From positions 866,001 to 930,000 of the forward strand of contig CM076272.1 of NCBI GenBank assembly GCA_038380795.1: 64,000 bases of DNA, given 5' to 3'. Source of the stretch: Pyrocephalus nanus (taxonomy: Eukaryota; Chordata; Aves; Passeriformes; Tyrannidae). The notes below the pieces were generated by a model. That model worked only from the letters and a program-made list of their open reading frames with translations, was not told the DNA's origin and searched no databases. The translations under genes were made by a program, and so were the position numbers. Positions 37,399-50,825 of the stretch are shown here, piece after piece (position 1 is the first letter of the stretch; each line of letters begins with the position of its first letter).

Positions 37399-39690
37399 AT
37401 TGACATCCCCATTGACATCTCCATTGACATCCCCACTGACAGCCCCACTGACAACCCCACTGCCATCCCCACTGCCATCCCCACTGACATCCCCACTGCC
37501 ATCCCCACTGACATCCCCACTGACAGCCCCATTGACATCCCCACTGCCATCCCCACTGACATCCCCACTGCCATCCCCACTGACATCCCCACTGACATCC
37601 CCACTGACAGCCCCATTGACATCCCCACTGACAGCCCCATTGACATCCCCACTGCCAGCCCCATTGACATCCCCACTGCCATCCCCACTGACAGCCCCAC
37701 TGCCAGCCCCACTGACATCCCCACTGCCATCCCCACTGCCAGCCCCACTGACATCCCCACTGCCATCCCCACTGACAGCCCCACTGACAGCCCCACTGAC
37801 AGCCCCTCTGACATCCCCACTGCCAGCCCCACTGCCAGCCCCACTGCCAGCCCCACTGACATCCCCACTGCCAGCCCCACTGACATCCCCACTGACAGCC
37901 CCACTGCCATCCCCACTGCCATCCCCACTGCCATCCCCACTGCCATCCCCACTGACATCCCCACTGCCATCCCCACTGACAGCCCCACTGACATCCCCAC
38001 TGCCATCCCCACTGCCATCCCCACTGCCATCCCCATTGACATCCCCACTGACATCCCCACTGCCATCCCCACTGACATCCCCACTGACATCCCCACTGAC
38101 ATCCCCATTGACATCCCCACTGACATCCCCACTGACATCCCCACCGACAGCCCCACTGACATCCCCACTGACATCCCCACTGCCATCCCCACTGCCATCC
38201 CCACTGCCATCCCCACTGCCATCCCCACTGACATCCCCACTGACATCCCCACTGCCATCCCCACTGCCATCCCCACTGACAGCCCCACTGACAGCCCCAC
38301 TGACATCCCCACTGCCATCCCCACTGCCATCCCCACTGACATCCCCACTGACATCCCCACTGACATCCCCCCTGCCATCCCCACTGACATCCCCCCTGCC
38401 ATCCCCACTGACATCCCCACTGACATCCCCACTGACATCCCCACTGACATCCCCACTGACATCCCCACTGACAGCCCCACTGACATCCCCACTGCCATCC
38501 CCACTGCCATCCCCACTGACAGCCCCACTGACATCCCCACTGCCATCCCCACTGACATCCCCACTGACATCCCCACTGACAGCCCCACTGACATCCCCAC
38601 TGACAGCCCCATTGACATCCCCACTGCCAGCCCCATTGACATCCCCACTGCCATCCCCACTGACATCCCCACTGACATCCCCACTGACAGCCCCACTGAC
38701 ATCCCCACTGACAGCCCCACTGACATCCCCACTGCCATCCCCACTGCCATCCCCACTGACAGCCCCACTGACATCCCCACTGCCATCCCCACTGACATCC
38801 CCACTGACATCCCCACTGACAGCCCCACTGACATCCCCACTGACAGCCCCATTGACATCCCCACTGCCAGCCCCATTGACATCCCCACTGACATCCCCAC
38901 TGACAGCCCCACTGCCATCCCCCCTGCCATCCCCACTGACAGCCCCCCTGCCATCCCCACTGACAGCCCCCCTGCCATCCCCACTGACAGCCCCACTGAC
39001 AGCCCCACTGACATCCCCATTGACATCCCCACTGCCAGCCCCACTGACATCCCCACTGCCATCCCCCCTGCCATCCCCACTGCCAGCCCCACTGACATCC
39101 CCACTGACATCCCCCCTGCCATCCCCACTGACAGCCCCATTGACATCCCCACCGACATCCCCACTGCCAGCCCCACTGCCATCCCCTCTGACAGCCCCAC
39201 TGCCATCCCCACTGACAGCCCCATTGACATCCCCACTGCCAGCCCCACTGACATCCCCACTGACATCCCCCCTGCCATCCCCACTGACAGCCCCATTGAC
39301 ATCCCCACCGACATCCCCACTGCCAGCCCCACTGCCAGCCCCTCTGACATCCCCACTGACAGCCCCACTGACAGCCCCACTGACATCCCCACTGACATCC
39401 CCACTGACAGCCCCACTGACAGCCCCACTGACATCCCCACTGCCATCCCCACTGACATCCCCACTGACATCCCCACTGACAGCCCCATTGACATCCCCAC
39501 TGCCATCCCCACTGACAGCCCCATTGACATCCCCACTGCCATCCCCACTGACATCCCCACTGACATCCCCACTGACAGCCCCATTGACATCCCCACTGCC
39601 ATCCCCACTGACAGCCCCATTGACATCCCCACTGACATCCCCACTGACAGCCCCATTGACATCCCCACTGCCATCCCCACCGACATCCCA
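37399..39690. repeat. 12-bp minisatellite, about 191 units in register
   Basis: The consensus unit is ACATCCCCACTG. The block spans 2,292 bases, exactly 191 twelve-base steps, and I saw no insertion or deletion that breaks the register. Two positions vary most (A or C at position 1, T or G at position 4), giving four common unit types; rarer changes turn CACTG into CATTG, CCCTG, CTCTG or CACCG. Longer blocks are repeated within it. The plus frame (865 codons) encodes [16 protein letters not shown] tetrapeptides, and all three minus frames are also open, so the frames most likely follow from the repeat. C is almost entirely on the plus strand with CCCC every 12 bases. Confidence 0.97.
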
Positions 39691-39800
39691 GAGCCGTTTC
39701 CCTTCCCCGGGAGCTGCCAAAGCTCACCTGTGCTGGCTCCTGCAGCCGGGCTTTGCTGCCATTCCCAACCACCCCGGGTGCGTTTCTAACCCTTTCTAAC

Positions 39801-39859
39801 CCGGGCTGCAGGTGATTAACCCGGGCTGCAGGTGATTAACCCATCTGCAGGTGATTAAC
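39801..39859. repeat. 20-bp tandem repeat, three units
   Basis: CCGGGCTGCAGGTGATTAAC occurs exactly at 39801-39820 and 39821-39840; a 19-base variant (CCATCTGCAGGTGATTAAC) follows at 39841-39859. It begins about 110 bases after the 12-bp array ends, so two unrelated tandem arrays are close neighbours. Confidence 0.92.
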
Positions 39860-42800
39860 CCTCGAGTCCCCGGAGCCCGGGGCGCTTTGGCAGAAGAGGT
39901 TTGAGTTTCCACCCGGCCCTGCTGCAGAAGCCAAGTGCTGATTCTGTGCATGTCAGTACACAAGTGTCTGAGCAGTCCCATTTACAGCAGTCAGATTGCT
40001 CACATGCTTAGGATTAATTACACATTGAAGGCTGATTTGCCAGTGATTACCAGTAATTGCAGCCGCAGTGATTTAGGTCCTGCCCTGAGAGTTAGCCCAA
40101 GTGCCTTCTTTGCAAAAGTTTCTGAAATCTTATCAACTCCAAACATAATGGAAAAAGACAGGTTAAAACAATACTATATTTTAATCATGTATCTTCTGTG
40201 CTAAATTTAATCTAGGACTGTTCCAAATATAGCATTTTCCTGTAATTTCTGCAAAGGGCTCTGTCTTTTTTCAGCAGATGTGTGTGGTGGAGGCAGACTG
40301 AGAGAGAAAAGGAAGGAAACTCAGGGTTAATAATGATATAAAGAGATTTAGACTTTTAGGAGTCAAGTCAATTTTCATCCTGATTGATCATAACCAAATA
40401 CAATAATTGCCAGTTAAAATTCCACTCCAAGAGGGCTCAGTGCTGTAAGGCAGCATCAGAAAGGCTCGGCTTCAGCCACCATCACTTAACAAGGCTCCTT
40501 TCACAGAGCAGCATGAAATGGTCCTAAAATCGTAGGCAAACAAAGATGGAAGCAGGGAAGGGCTCTGTTAGAGCAAGGCTGCGTTTCACAGCCTGGCACT
40601 GCTGCCACCCCATCAGCTCTGAGAGCAGGAACGACACCCAGCCCTGCTTTCAGTGAGCCCTTCCTGAAAGGTGCCAGTACTCGTTTTATTTGGTGTTCCT
40701 CTTCCTTTGAGCCTGATCTCCTCTCCCAGCACAGCCAGGCTGGCAGGGACAAGGTGTCACTGGTGTGGATTGCTGTCAGGCTGGTTTTGTCCTGGCATTC
40801 AAAGGTGATCAGAGCAGAGCTCAGGGAAGGAAGGAAGGACAGCACTGCACCTGCTTCTTTGGTTTTGGGTTTCTTTTTTTTTTCCCCAGTAATAATAAAC
40901 GTATGGCTGGAAATTCAGAACATTTCAGACCTTCACTTCAGATATCCTGCATAGATTTTAGTCGTGTTTTGGTGTGACCAGCAATGAAATTATAGTTATT
41001 GATTGCTGCCATTAAAATTCACTGATCTGCTACACCAAAGCCACCTAAACATGCTTTGAGCTGGTAATGGTTCATCAGGGAAAAGAAAACCTTCTCTGCT
41101 GCTTTATCCAAACTTAACAAGCAGATTTTTTTTTTTTTTTAGAACAGCAATGAAAATTATCAGTTCAGCTCACATGGTACCTGAGTGCTGAAGATTTGTG
41201 TTTATATTATGACATATTTATATCTATGCAATAAATAGTGTCATAACTTTTCTCTGATAGCTCATGATCATCTAAAACATCCTTATCCTCAGAATCACAA
41301 TTTCTAAAACAAATCCCAATCAATATTTTTATTTGTCTAATTTATATTCAACTTGCCATATTATCAATTAGAATAGTATTTTAAAAATTGTCCATTTTGA
41401 AGTTTTGACAATGAAAATGCATCTTTCTAATGACTATATGAAAAATTAAAAGTAAATACGTATATTAATTTATAGCTATTTATCAATAATTAAACCTATA
41501 TCTAAGTCTCTCTGTGTATAGCTAAAAGACACAAGGAAATGAGAAATGTATAGTTTATCTATACACATAATAAAGGCAAAATAAATACAGGCTAGTCATT
41601 TTATATTATCCTTTTGATCTCAGGCTACCAGTGGAAGACATAATCTTTTATTTATATTATGTGAGGTAAAATTTTGAGACAGGATTTTCTGTGTCTATCT
41701 TCCTGCTCACTCCATAATTAAGCCTGTAGGGCTGCATGGTTTAGTTTTTAATGCTGTACTTGTCAATTTCTGTTACCGCTAATTTAAAGTTCACAGCTCC
41801 ATATAGCACAAAAACACGAGGGCAGGCCAATTTATATACATGTACATAGAAAAAACAAGCAACAAAACAACACCCCTGTTTTGAGCTGAGGGGGCAGCTC
41901 AGCTCTCCTGTGTGCTCTCTCAATGATTTCATTTCAAACAGTGCTCATTTACAGGGAGCACAAAGCTCTATGACAGGCGCTTTCCTCCACATCTTCCCCC
42001 ATCTATGTATCCATCTGTATGATCGAGATCAAATTACTGCCTTCATTAGTATGTCAGCCTTGTTAATTTAGCCCCAAACTTGCTAACAAACACGGTCACT
42101 CCTCCCAAGATCAACTCTGACAACTCACTACGAAGAAAAAGCATCTCTCATTTCACACAAAACATGACAAGGTCAGATCCCTGCCTTTCATCTCTTCCCA
42201 CCTTCACCAGACCGAACAATAGGCAGCAACAGTCCTGTGATATCCACAACTAATTTATCCCACAAGAAGACAGGTAGCACTCTGAACGGCACTGCTGCCT
42301 GAATAGGTGCAGTAAATAAGCAGCTTAATGGTAGCCTTTCAGGCAGGAGGGCAACATATCACAGCGTGGCATTTTTATAATCTTCCTGGCATGCCTCCAG
42401 CCAGGAGCACAGAGCCAGCGCACGTTCCCGCCTCCGCGGGGCTGGGGACGCACGGAATCGTTAGATTGTGACACATTGTGCCTTTCAGCAAGTTTAAACT
42501 GCTTTATATCTCCTCTGATCTGCAGCTTTGTACATCTGTTAAGTTGTCCCTTAAACTTCAGTCGGCACATCCGTGGATCTGCTCTTTTCTGAAGCTCGTG
42601 GAGTGGCTTGGGCTTGGCAGAGTTTCTTTGTATCTGTCCAGTGTTTATTTGCAAGGAATACCTTTTGGAGCGGGGAATTGGCTGAGCTGGACCGAGAGAC
42701 TGCAGTCATATCTAAATGGGACACCTTCATCAGCACAAATTGAACTAGGAACTTATTCCAGTAACTTGAATTACCAATTGGTGAAGTAAATCCCCTCCTG

Positions 42801-44539
42801 TTTCTGTGTCTGAGCAGAGGAAATGCCTTCTCCCCACCCAAAAGCTGTTTCCTCCAGAGGCATAAAGGAGCCAGCTACTGGACTTCTCTCCCAGAGTCCC
42901 CCAGCAGTGCTGATGAAATGGCCCCACGTAGGGATAGATGCACTAATTTGCAGGTGCACTGACTGCCCTCTTGACCCCCCAGTGATGTTGGCAAGATTTC
43001 AGATCCTATTACATGTCAACTGGCCTCTCTGGCAGACTGCAGCCCTCACCAGCCAGCATCCCCCCAAACTGCTGCACAGAGCCTGCTGCAAGTGCTGCAC
43101 CAGCCAGCACTGAGCCAGCGAAGCACAAACCCCTCTGGATCCTGGGAAGAGCAGGAGTGCTCTGCAGAGGAGGGCATGTCAGTCATGTGGCAGCCTGAGG
43201 ATCCCTGCAGAGAGGCTGATACTAAATTTATCTGTACCACTGTTTGACTGTGTTATCCTGGGCACTGAAAGCCTGCACAGAAATTGCAGGTGTGTGGAAA
43301 GAACACCTGAGCAGTCCCCGATACAGCAGGCTTGGATGATGCAGGGATTGGGTGATGACACTTAAAGGTCCCTGTAAGCACAAATTCAGTCAGAAGGGCC
43401 TCACAGCTTCCACCACACAGCCCCTGCAATGCAAAGATGCTGCAGTAAACCTTAGGCTAAAAGAGTTCTCTCTGCATGCACTTGCCAGCTTGCTTTCTGC
43501 TTTCTGCATTTCTTTCCTTGGGGAGCTTTTCCAAGTGAGGAAATACTGCAGATAAATAATGTAGAAGGTTATGAATCTTCAGATTTATTCCTACCTTGTA
43601 TGGAAAGGTATGAACTATCATTTTGTCAGTGCAAAGTTATAAACGGCCCCTTATTAACTGGTAACAGAAGCCTTTACTCAGCCAGCACCATCAGTGGGTG
43701 TGTGCAAGTAGATCTGGTCTACACTGACGTCAATGGCACCATTTCCCATTATCTCTTTAATAAATTAGAGAAACTGAGGCACCAAATGTCTGCTTTACTG
43801 CAGGAGAGAGTCTTTTGAGATGCTACCCAGATATGGGTACAGCTATTAGTTACTACTCTGCCAAGATATGGGTGAGATCACATAACTATTCACTTAAAAA
43901 TACCCCCAGAAAATTACATTAAGCTACAGAAACTGCCTTTTTTTTTTTTTTATTCTCACAGTTGGGATTTCAACCACTCTTATAAAAATATCTCCACTTC
44001 GAACCTAGAGGCCCAAGAACTGGGAAAGAAGCCTTCAGGTTAGACAAGATCAAACGAGACCAAAAGCAAGCCTGGGAGGATGTGTGTGTTTGTCAGAATC
44101 ACTCTGATGCAACAGCTCGTTATCTCAGGGTGGAGTTTGTGCTGGACAAGTGGGAAAGGAGAGGAGAGGCTCATGTTTCCTCAGCAGGATCCTCTCCCAG
44201 CCTTTGCCAGCCTGACAAAGTGAACATTTGATTTACGGGTGTTTCCTGATCACCGGGAGGTGTCCTCGCTGCCTCCTCCCAGCACAGGCACTCACTCAGC
44301 TACCACGTTTGGCTCCTCAGCCAACTCCTGAGCAGTTGCAGCTGCCCAGAGGAGTTTCCTCTCTCTCCTGCTCTGTGGCACTTCCCAAAACGATGCCCTA
44401 TGTTTGCACGTGATGGATTTTCCAGGACAGTGAGAACAGACTTCTTAGTGCAGCATCATTACCCCCTGGCTTGGCACAGAGGTGGAGAAGAGCCTGTCTG
44501 AGCTGGCAACCATCAAGCTTTCCAGTCTAACAAGTCCCA
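39860..44539. other. non-coding stretch with possible enhancer-like blocks
   Basis: No gene supported. Two unique AT-rich blocks near 39985-40090 (with TTAGGATTAATTACAC) and 40320-40480 have a regulatory texture. Region 41150-41660 is very AT-rich and holds a loose inverted pair, TGTGTATAG and CTATACACA, near 41510-41570. Region 42360-43350 is GC-richer, with overlapping short open frames and no recognisable exon. Confidence 0.45.
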
Positions 44540-45180
44540 CCACTATAATGAAAATCCAAAGACCTGGAAACAATATACAGAGCTTCCCTGACTAATTTTA
44601 TTATGCAGACACATTTAATAGCTCCTGTTACAATCACATTTATAGCAGGAAAACAGTACTGGATTGTGACTATCACACTAAATCGACATGGATTATCAGT
44701 CATTAAAAAGGAACAAAATTAGCAGCAAGCAGTAATATTTTACACTTATCAAATCTACAGCTGGTCAAGGTTCATTACAATACTGTGCAATAAAGTCAGG
44801 AAGCATTGGCTCATTCTACAGAACATTTAAATCTCTATTGTATTTGTGTAGGATATAATTTCTGATAGCAATAAAGCCTAATAAAAGTTACACCCCGATG
44901 AATAAAGTGTTAATAAATTGACCCAAGACATTTAAATGGCTAATTATATTTGAGATAAAGGAGGATTCACTTGTTTCTATAGATTGTTTGAAGCTCTACT
45001 CGAACCAACTGCAAAATTATTTTATATAAATACATCTGTGATATAAAATATTAATAATTCTAGCTCCTTTTTCAATAGATTAATAATTAATCAGAATTTC
45101 CTAACACATTTCCTATTCATCAAATGACTCATACCTCTCTTTAAATCGTCCAAGCTTTGCATAACTTAACTTTAACTATT
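44540..45180. promoter_or_regulatory. candidate conserved non-coding element
   Basis: About 640 bases of unique AT-rich sequence with many TAAT and ATTA cores (ATTAATAATTAATCAG near 45079), TTATTATGCAGAC and isolated surviving CpGs (AATCGACATGG, CCCCGATGAATAAAG, TAAATCGTCC). There are no simple repeats and no useful open frame. The pattern resembles an ancient enhancer block; conservation is untested. Confidence 0.3.
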
Positions 45181-46729
45181 CCCTAGATTTTGTTTTATTT
45201 AAAAGTATCGACACCAACTATGTTTAACTTCTCCAGAGTAAAATAATACCTGCAGTAAAATGTTACCCTGCTTATCTGACGTGCAGAAGACAGGCCAAGC
45301 AAGCCCAGGGGCAGCAGAGTGGGCTGAGGAGTCACTGTTTGGGGTTTGCTTTTGTTTTTTTTTTAATAAGTTGAGGGGGATTTTAAACGTGAAAGTGAAA
45401 CAAAGCCTCTTGAAACAGGAGGCATTTTCCACACTGCAAAATGAAAATTTCTGTCTCTTTGCTAATATGTACTTAATATTGTAGTTCCAGTTGGGAGGCA
45501 GGTGCACAAGAACCACAATTCCCTGTGACATGGGAATTTCCACTCCTGAGCAGCTTGGTCTTTTTTTGTGTTGAGTTAGAAGTGAAATCTGCTGACCAGG
45601 TCACCTGGCAGGGGGGAGCAGGGGACATGTCCTCCCAGCAGCCTGTAAAGTTTCTTCCCCAGGATTGCTGAAGGGAGCCTCCCTACCCAGCTGACTCATT
45701 TGGGACACCAGATGAGGTGTAGATGTGATTTTTGTGTGGCAGGAAGACTAATTAGGATCATAATGGACACACTGAACTAAGCCACTGCAGCCTGCAACTT
45801 CTGTCTGTCTCCTGTCACACTTGTCGTCCAGCATAAGCTACAGAATCATAAAATCATCTGGTATCTGGAATATTATCAATCTGCAGTAATTTTTTACAAC
45901 TGATCCCAGGTTAAAAAAGCATTTACGAACAAGCAAACGCTCTATTACCATGCTGGGACTTCTGGATACTGCTGAAATCTTTGATCAATTTGTTGCAATC
46001 TGATTTTACAGCAAGATATCCAGCTCTGATGGAGAAGAAACTCCCAGTTTCAAAAAGGTTGTGCCCCCTCCCAGTGCCTCTGCTTTTGGGGCTCTTGTGT
46101 GTTTGTGTCAGTGTGACATCATAACTACCAGACATCCAGTGAGATCTAAATATTTCAGTCAAGTCATAAAAAGCAACTTCATATGTACTTCTTTTTGAGC
46201 TGGTGAGTTCTCCAGATGTTCTGCAGGGGAGTGAAAGCCCATCTTTGTGGCTGTGTTACAATAATGTCCCAAACACAGCATCAGACAGAATTCCATCTGT
46301 CTGTATTGCACATTTTGTAATGCATGGAAAACTCAGCTGTGTCCTTGGGTGGAAGCATTCGTGTGTTGGAGGGAAAGGACACCAGGAAAAGCCACTAAAA
46401 CACTAATAAGGCATTTACTTAGGGAAAATGCTTTCTCCACTGAAAACCTGTAAAACCCCTGCATTATTAACCTTGTCAAAGTCCATTAGTAGATACAAAA
46501 TCTTTCCTTAGTGATCAGGATGAAAAGGACCTGGTAACATTCACCATAAAAAAAATCCGGTATTTTTGAAAGGTATGAACACGTGGCCCAGGGGGCTAAA
46601 GGTTCATTAGCACTTACACAAACAAGCAGAGGTGTAAACCCTTCTCAAAGGGCACTCCAAGATAAGTTACTGCTCACCAGCTGATGATTGCCATAGCTTG
46701 GTTCCTGGGTCACACACCTCTAGGGCAAT
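45181..46729. other. non-coding stretch
   Basis: No gene, array or clear mobile element seen. Short open frames overlap on both strands without recognisable domains. A short CAGAATCATAAAATCATCT near 45841 vaguely resembles a CR1 end but is too short to call. Confidence 0.5.
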
Positions 46730-46777
46730 ATAACTGATATATAACTGATATATCGATCTATAACTGATATAACTGAT
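46730..46777. repeat. ATAACTGAT short irregular tandem repeat
   Basis: ATAACTGAT occurs at 46730, 46741, 46760 and 46769, separated by AT-rich spacers of 0 to 10 bases. A CGAT-containing interruption lies in the middle. Copy spacing is irregular, so it is a cluster of slippage products rather than a clean array. Confidence 0.8.
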
Positions 46778-49700
46778 CAGGTACAGCAAACACTCTGAAA
46801 CTGTAGTCACTGCAGCTGAAACAAAACCAACCTGCCTGCATTTCCTGCAATTCAATGCAAAAATTCTGCTTCTGTGTCGAAGAACAAACACCCATCCTGC
46901 TCAGGAAATCACACTGTGTGAAACATGCAATTGATATTGCTGTTGTTAAATAGAATTTGAAGTGTCAATAGCTGCAAAACCAGTATTTACTTTTCCCCCT
47001 TTGATGTTTTTTCAAAATTCTGTACTAAAATCCCAAAAGCCTAAGGGTGTTTGTTCTTATTCAAAATAGCTTCAGTCTCATCAATGCACTACCTTAATTC
47101 TTTGCATGCTCAATTTCCCTCTTAAAAGAGATCTGCATTGTGTGTTTTCGCAATGGATTCCCGAGCAGGTGTCGGGTTTGAAATGCAGCCCAAAGCACAG
47201 AGCAGCCACCGAGCCTCCCTGGCCACCCCCTGTGTGCTGGGAACACGTGGCAGGCAGAGTGGAACCTGCAGGGGTGTCTCACCCCACCCCTCCCCAGTGC
47301 TGAGCACAGATTTTAACAGAGCTGCCAGCACTCTGCTTCCCACTGACCCTCTGCCTCTGGGCCTCAGGGAGCCCCCATTAGTTACAGCAGAGCATAAATA
47401 CTAAAGGAAAGGAATTTTGGGGGGTCAGAGAGAGGGTTTGGGACTTCCTGAGTTCCATATGACTGTCTTCTGTAGACAGAGCAGAAAAATATTCCCACTT
47501 TCCCTCAGGGCACGCAGAGTGAAAATTGCCCTGTGCCAGCTGCCCTCAAGTACCCAGCTCTCATGGGAAGCCTGGGAGAGGTCACACATCTGCCTCCTCT
47601 GGCTTTGGGGAATTATCTCTAACTTCTCCAGCAGTATTAAAACATTGACTTATAAACCACATTACATGGTCTGTGTTATCCGGGTCCATCCCTCCTACAC
47701 ATGAAGTATCTCCATTTTCCCACAGGATCCTCTGTAAGTAAGCAGTGTGAGATCTGAATTTATCTCAAATATTGTGTATTCCCGTTTTCCTTCATCGATG
47801 GCAGAGTTTCACGGGTTACTCCAATTCCCTAGTTATTCAGGAAGGGTATTCTAGAAATGCTGAGGTTTATTCTGTCACATTCACCTGGCTCAGGCATAAA
47901 TAAAGGACTGTAAACAGCAGTCAAAACTGACCAACTCTTGAACAGGAAACTAACTGAGCATCACTGGGATTGTTCCTAACACTTGCAGAAAGAGGTTGCA
48001 CAACCTGTCCTTCCTTTAACGAGCCATTCAGCACCACCAGACCCCAGAACTGGAGCAAACAGAAATCCTGTTCTAGGAGCACAACCACAAACACGAAGGG
48101 AGAGTCCCAGGAGAGCTGGAGGAATCATCTCTGGGAAGACAGATCAGTTGAGTCCCCGAAAGGCAAAATGCAATCACATTTATTCAAAGATGACTTTGAT
48201 CTTTTCAGCTCAAGTGTTGTGAAGTTTTAATTTTTTTTTCCTGAATATCTAAATATTTTCATTACAGCCTGGTTCCCTGAGCATGGAGACCACTGAGAAC
48301 TGCAGCTTATGAAGACCTGTGGGTACCAGAACTTCAAACCATCCACTTGCACCTAAACCAGTCCCTGGCAAATTCCAGGAGTTCTGAATGCTCAATTTAT
48401 CCTCAGCTTTATTTATTTATTTTTTATTGTAGCTAGCTTTTCTCAGCAAGTGTGCTACATACCCATACTGAAAACATAAAATCAAGGATGAATATTTATG
48501 GTCTGAACTAATCACCCAGAGGTTTTCTTAAGTAACCATGGCGGGGGGAGAAGGAAAAATGAAGCATCTTCAAAGCTGTGGCAGCAGTACCACATGAGAT
48601 GCAGGGAGAAGCATGGTTAGATGTGAGGAAACTGCTCTCAATGGAAAAGAGGAGCCAGCCTGAACTTCCTGACGACTTTAACACTCCCAAGCATCTCCCT
48701 CACCTTCACTGCCAGGAGCTCAGCGAGGCCATGGAAAAGAATTCCATGCCAGCTGGGACTGAAGGCACATGACTCACTTCTAACTTGCTTTAACTCTGGG
48801 GAATCACAAACTGGAGTTGAGAAATACAGAAGAGAAAACAAACAAACAAAAAGGAACAAGTGGATCAGTGAAAAGCCAAAGGGAAGGATCACGAACCAGA
48901 AAAATGGGTGGCACATAAATGGGCAAACACTGACCTGGTGAGGAATCACAAGAGAGCTGATAACACAAAAAGATCATCAACCAAACGTGCACCAGCGAGG
49001 CAAAAATGTCCTTCAAATTGCAGAGGAGTTAGAGGAGAAAACAGATAGAGAACACAGTAAAGCCTTTAATGGAAAGGTGTTTATGCAGATGAACTACTGC
49101 AGCAGCCAGTTTCCATCAGTTCCACCATCCCATCGCTCCCATGTTCTAGCACATCATCTTGGGATTCAAACACTGACTTGCCCAGATCCATCACAGCTGT
49201 AATGCTGGTGCACACTGCAAGAATATATTAAAACCTAGTGCCAGCTTTGAGGACATTACTCCTGCAAGTCACTGCTGGGAAATGGAAAAAATTGTAATAA
49301 TATAATTATAAATTATTATAATAGTTGCAGAATATTCAGAAATGTGTGGCTGAGAAGGGATTATTCTGCATTGGAAAGTTTGCTGTTTCTGACACAGTAA
49401 GGAAGTAAAAGCTGGCATTTTCTCAGGCACACACCATGTGGGTATTTGTACAACCAACAGAACAAAAGTGTCTAAAAGCCTGCATGAGGATGAGGCAGAG
49501 CACTGTCAGCACTCCTTACCACACTGATCTGCAAACACTGAAACCATGAGCTGGAAACATGCACACCATCTCATCAGCAAGTTCCCAAGTGCATAACTCT
49601 GCAAGTACTCACTTTCCTAATGAATCTAAACCTCAGTCAAAGGGAAGAATGTTGCTCAGAGCCTCTTTGGAATCCCTACTTGCAGTTTTCCTTGGGCCTC

Positions 49701-50825
49701 TGAGCAGGAGGCAGACTGTGCAGAGTCACAGAGATAATTTACTGAGTTCTCAAGGACAGACAATTCTCCCAGATTAAACAACATTCACTCTCTGTCAAAA
49801 GCTCAGCCTCAAAATTGCCAAAGCATGAGCAGAATGAGGAGCTGCTGCTCAGACCTTTCCGTGCATGGCAGGATAAAACACAAGACTTCTCTGCCTGAAG
49901 GAATCCAGATAATGAAATAATCTTTAATCTTTGTCCCTTCAGGGCACTCTCAGCACCTGTTATCCTCCAAACTGTCACGGGCAAAAAAAGCGTGGGGATT
50001 CATCAAGGCTGGTAATTATTTAAGCTAATTACTCATTTGGATGTGGTGTGATTACCAACACTCCTTCAGGTGCAACAGTGGCCACTTTTGTTCTGGCTGA
50101 TGCTTCACAAAGCAGGAAAGTTGCTGTTCCCCCTTCTCTGTTCTTACAGGAAGATGAACTGCCACTCTGCTTAAAATCACTGCAGTGAACCAGCCTGGCC
50201 AGCTGGTTCAACCCAAATCTTCAGCGATTCATTTTACAGCCAGAGCCTCCTGAATCCATTCACTCATCACAGCACCAGCTCAGCGTTCAGCATCTTCCTA
50301 CAGCAGTGTATTTGGTTTGGGTTCCAACCCACCCTTTTCTCTCAAGCCAGAATCACCTCTACCACTATAAATGTGAACTGGATCTCTAAGTGATGTGTGT
50401 TTTCATTTGACTTTCCTTTTTCCTCAGTCAGTGGTGGTTGCAGATCACAAGCACTCGAGCTGAGCAGACAGCAAACACGTGCTGCAATCAGGCATCTTGG
50501 GGCAAGCTCAGTTTTATGAGCACAAAGATGCCCAGACACTGCCTCTTCTTTTTAACTGCAGAACTCTTACAGACAAAAAATCCTTCCCAGGCCCTTCTTG
50601 TGCCCCCATGCTAAAGCCAGCCCAAGCTGTTCTCTTGGTCTGAGGAGGAGCTCAGATTGCTTCTCCTCTACTATGTCTTCAGCAAGTACTTTACCTCCAT
50701 CTGCCCAGCCCAATACCAAGCAAGTGTTTCTCACCTTCAGCCAGGGTGAAAGGATCTGTATTTGGTGTGGAGACTGCTCAGTCCTCTCAGCTACTGATTT
50801 CTAATTGACAGCAACTCAGAGGAGA
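46778..50825. other. non-coding stretch
   Basis: About 4 kb without a supported gene. An AT-rich palindromic tract (AATAATATAATTATAAATTATTATAAT in pieces) lies near 49292-49322. Open frames up to about 100 codons overlap on both strands and have no recognisable domain. Confidence 0.5.

Noticed and set aside
37257..39772. Three overlapping minus-strand frames of about 780-810 codons
   Set aside because: All three are open simultaneously across the same 12-bp array, which is a repeat effect.
37202..39799. 865-codon plus-strand frame of TSPL/PSPL repeats
   Set aside because: The 12-base unit has no stop in this frame or in any of the three minus frames, so length alone says nothing. Flanking residues are unrecognised and no promoter or splice context was found. 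Left open as a finding rather than a gene.
45836..45910. Possible CR1 end (CAGAATCATAAAATCATCT)
   Set aside because: Too short and diverged; the downstream CR1 words are absent.
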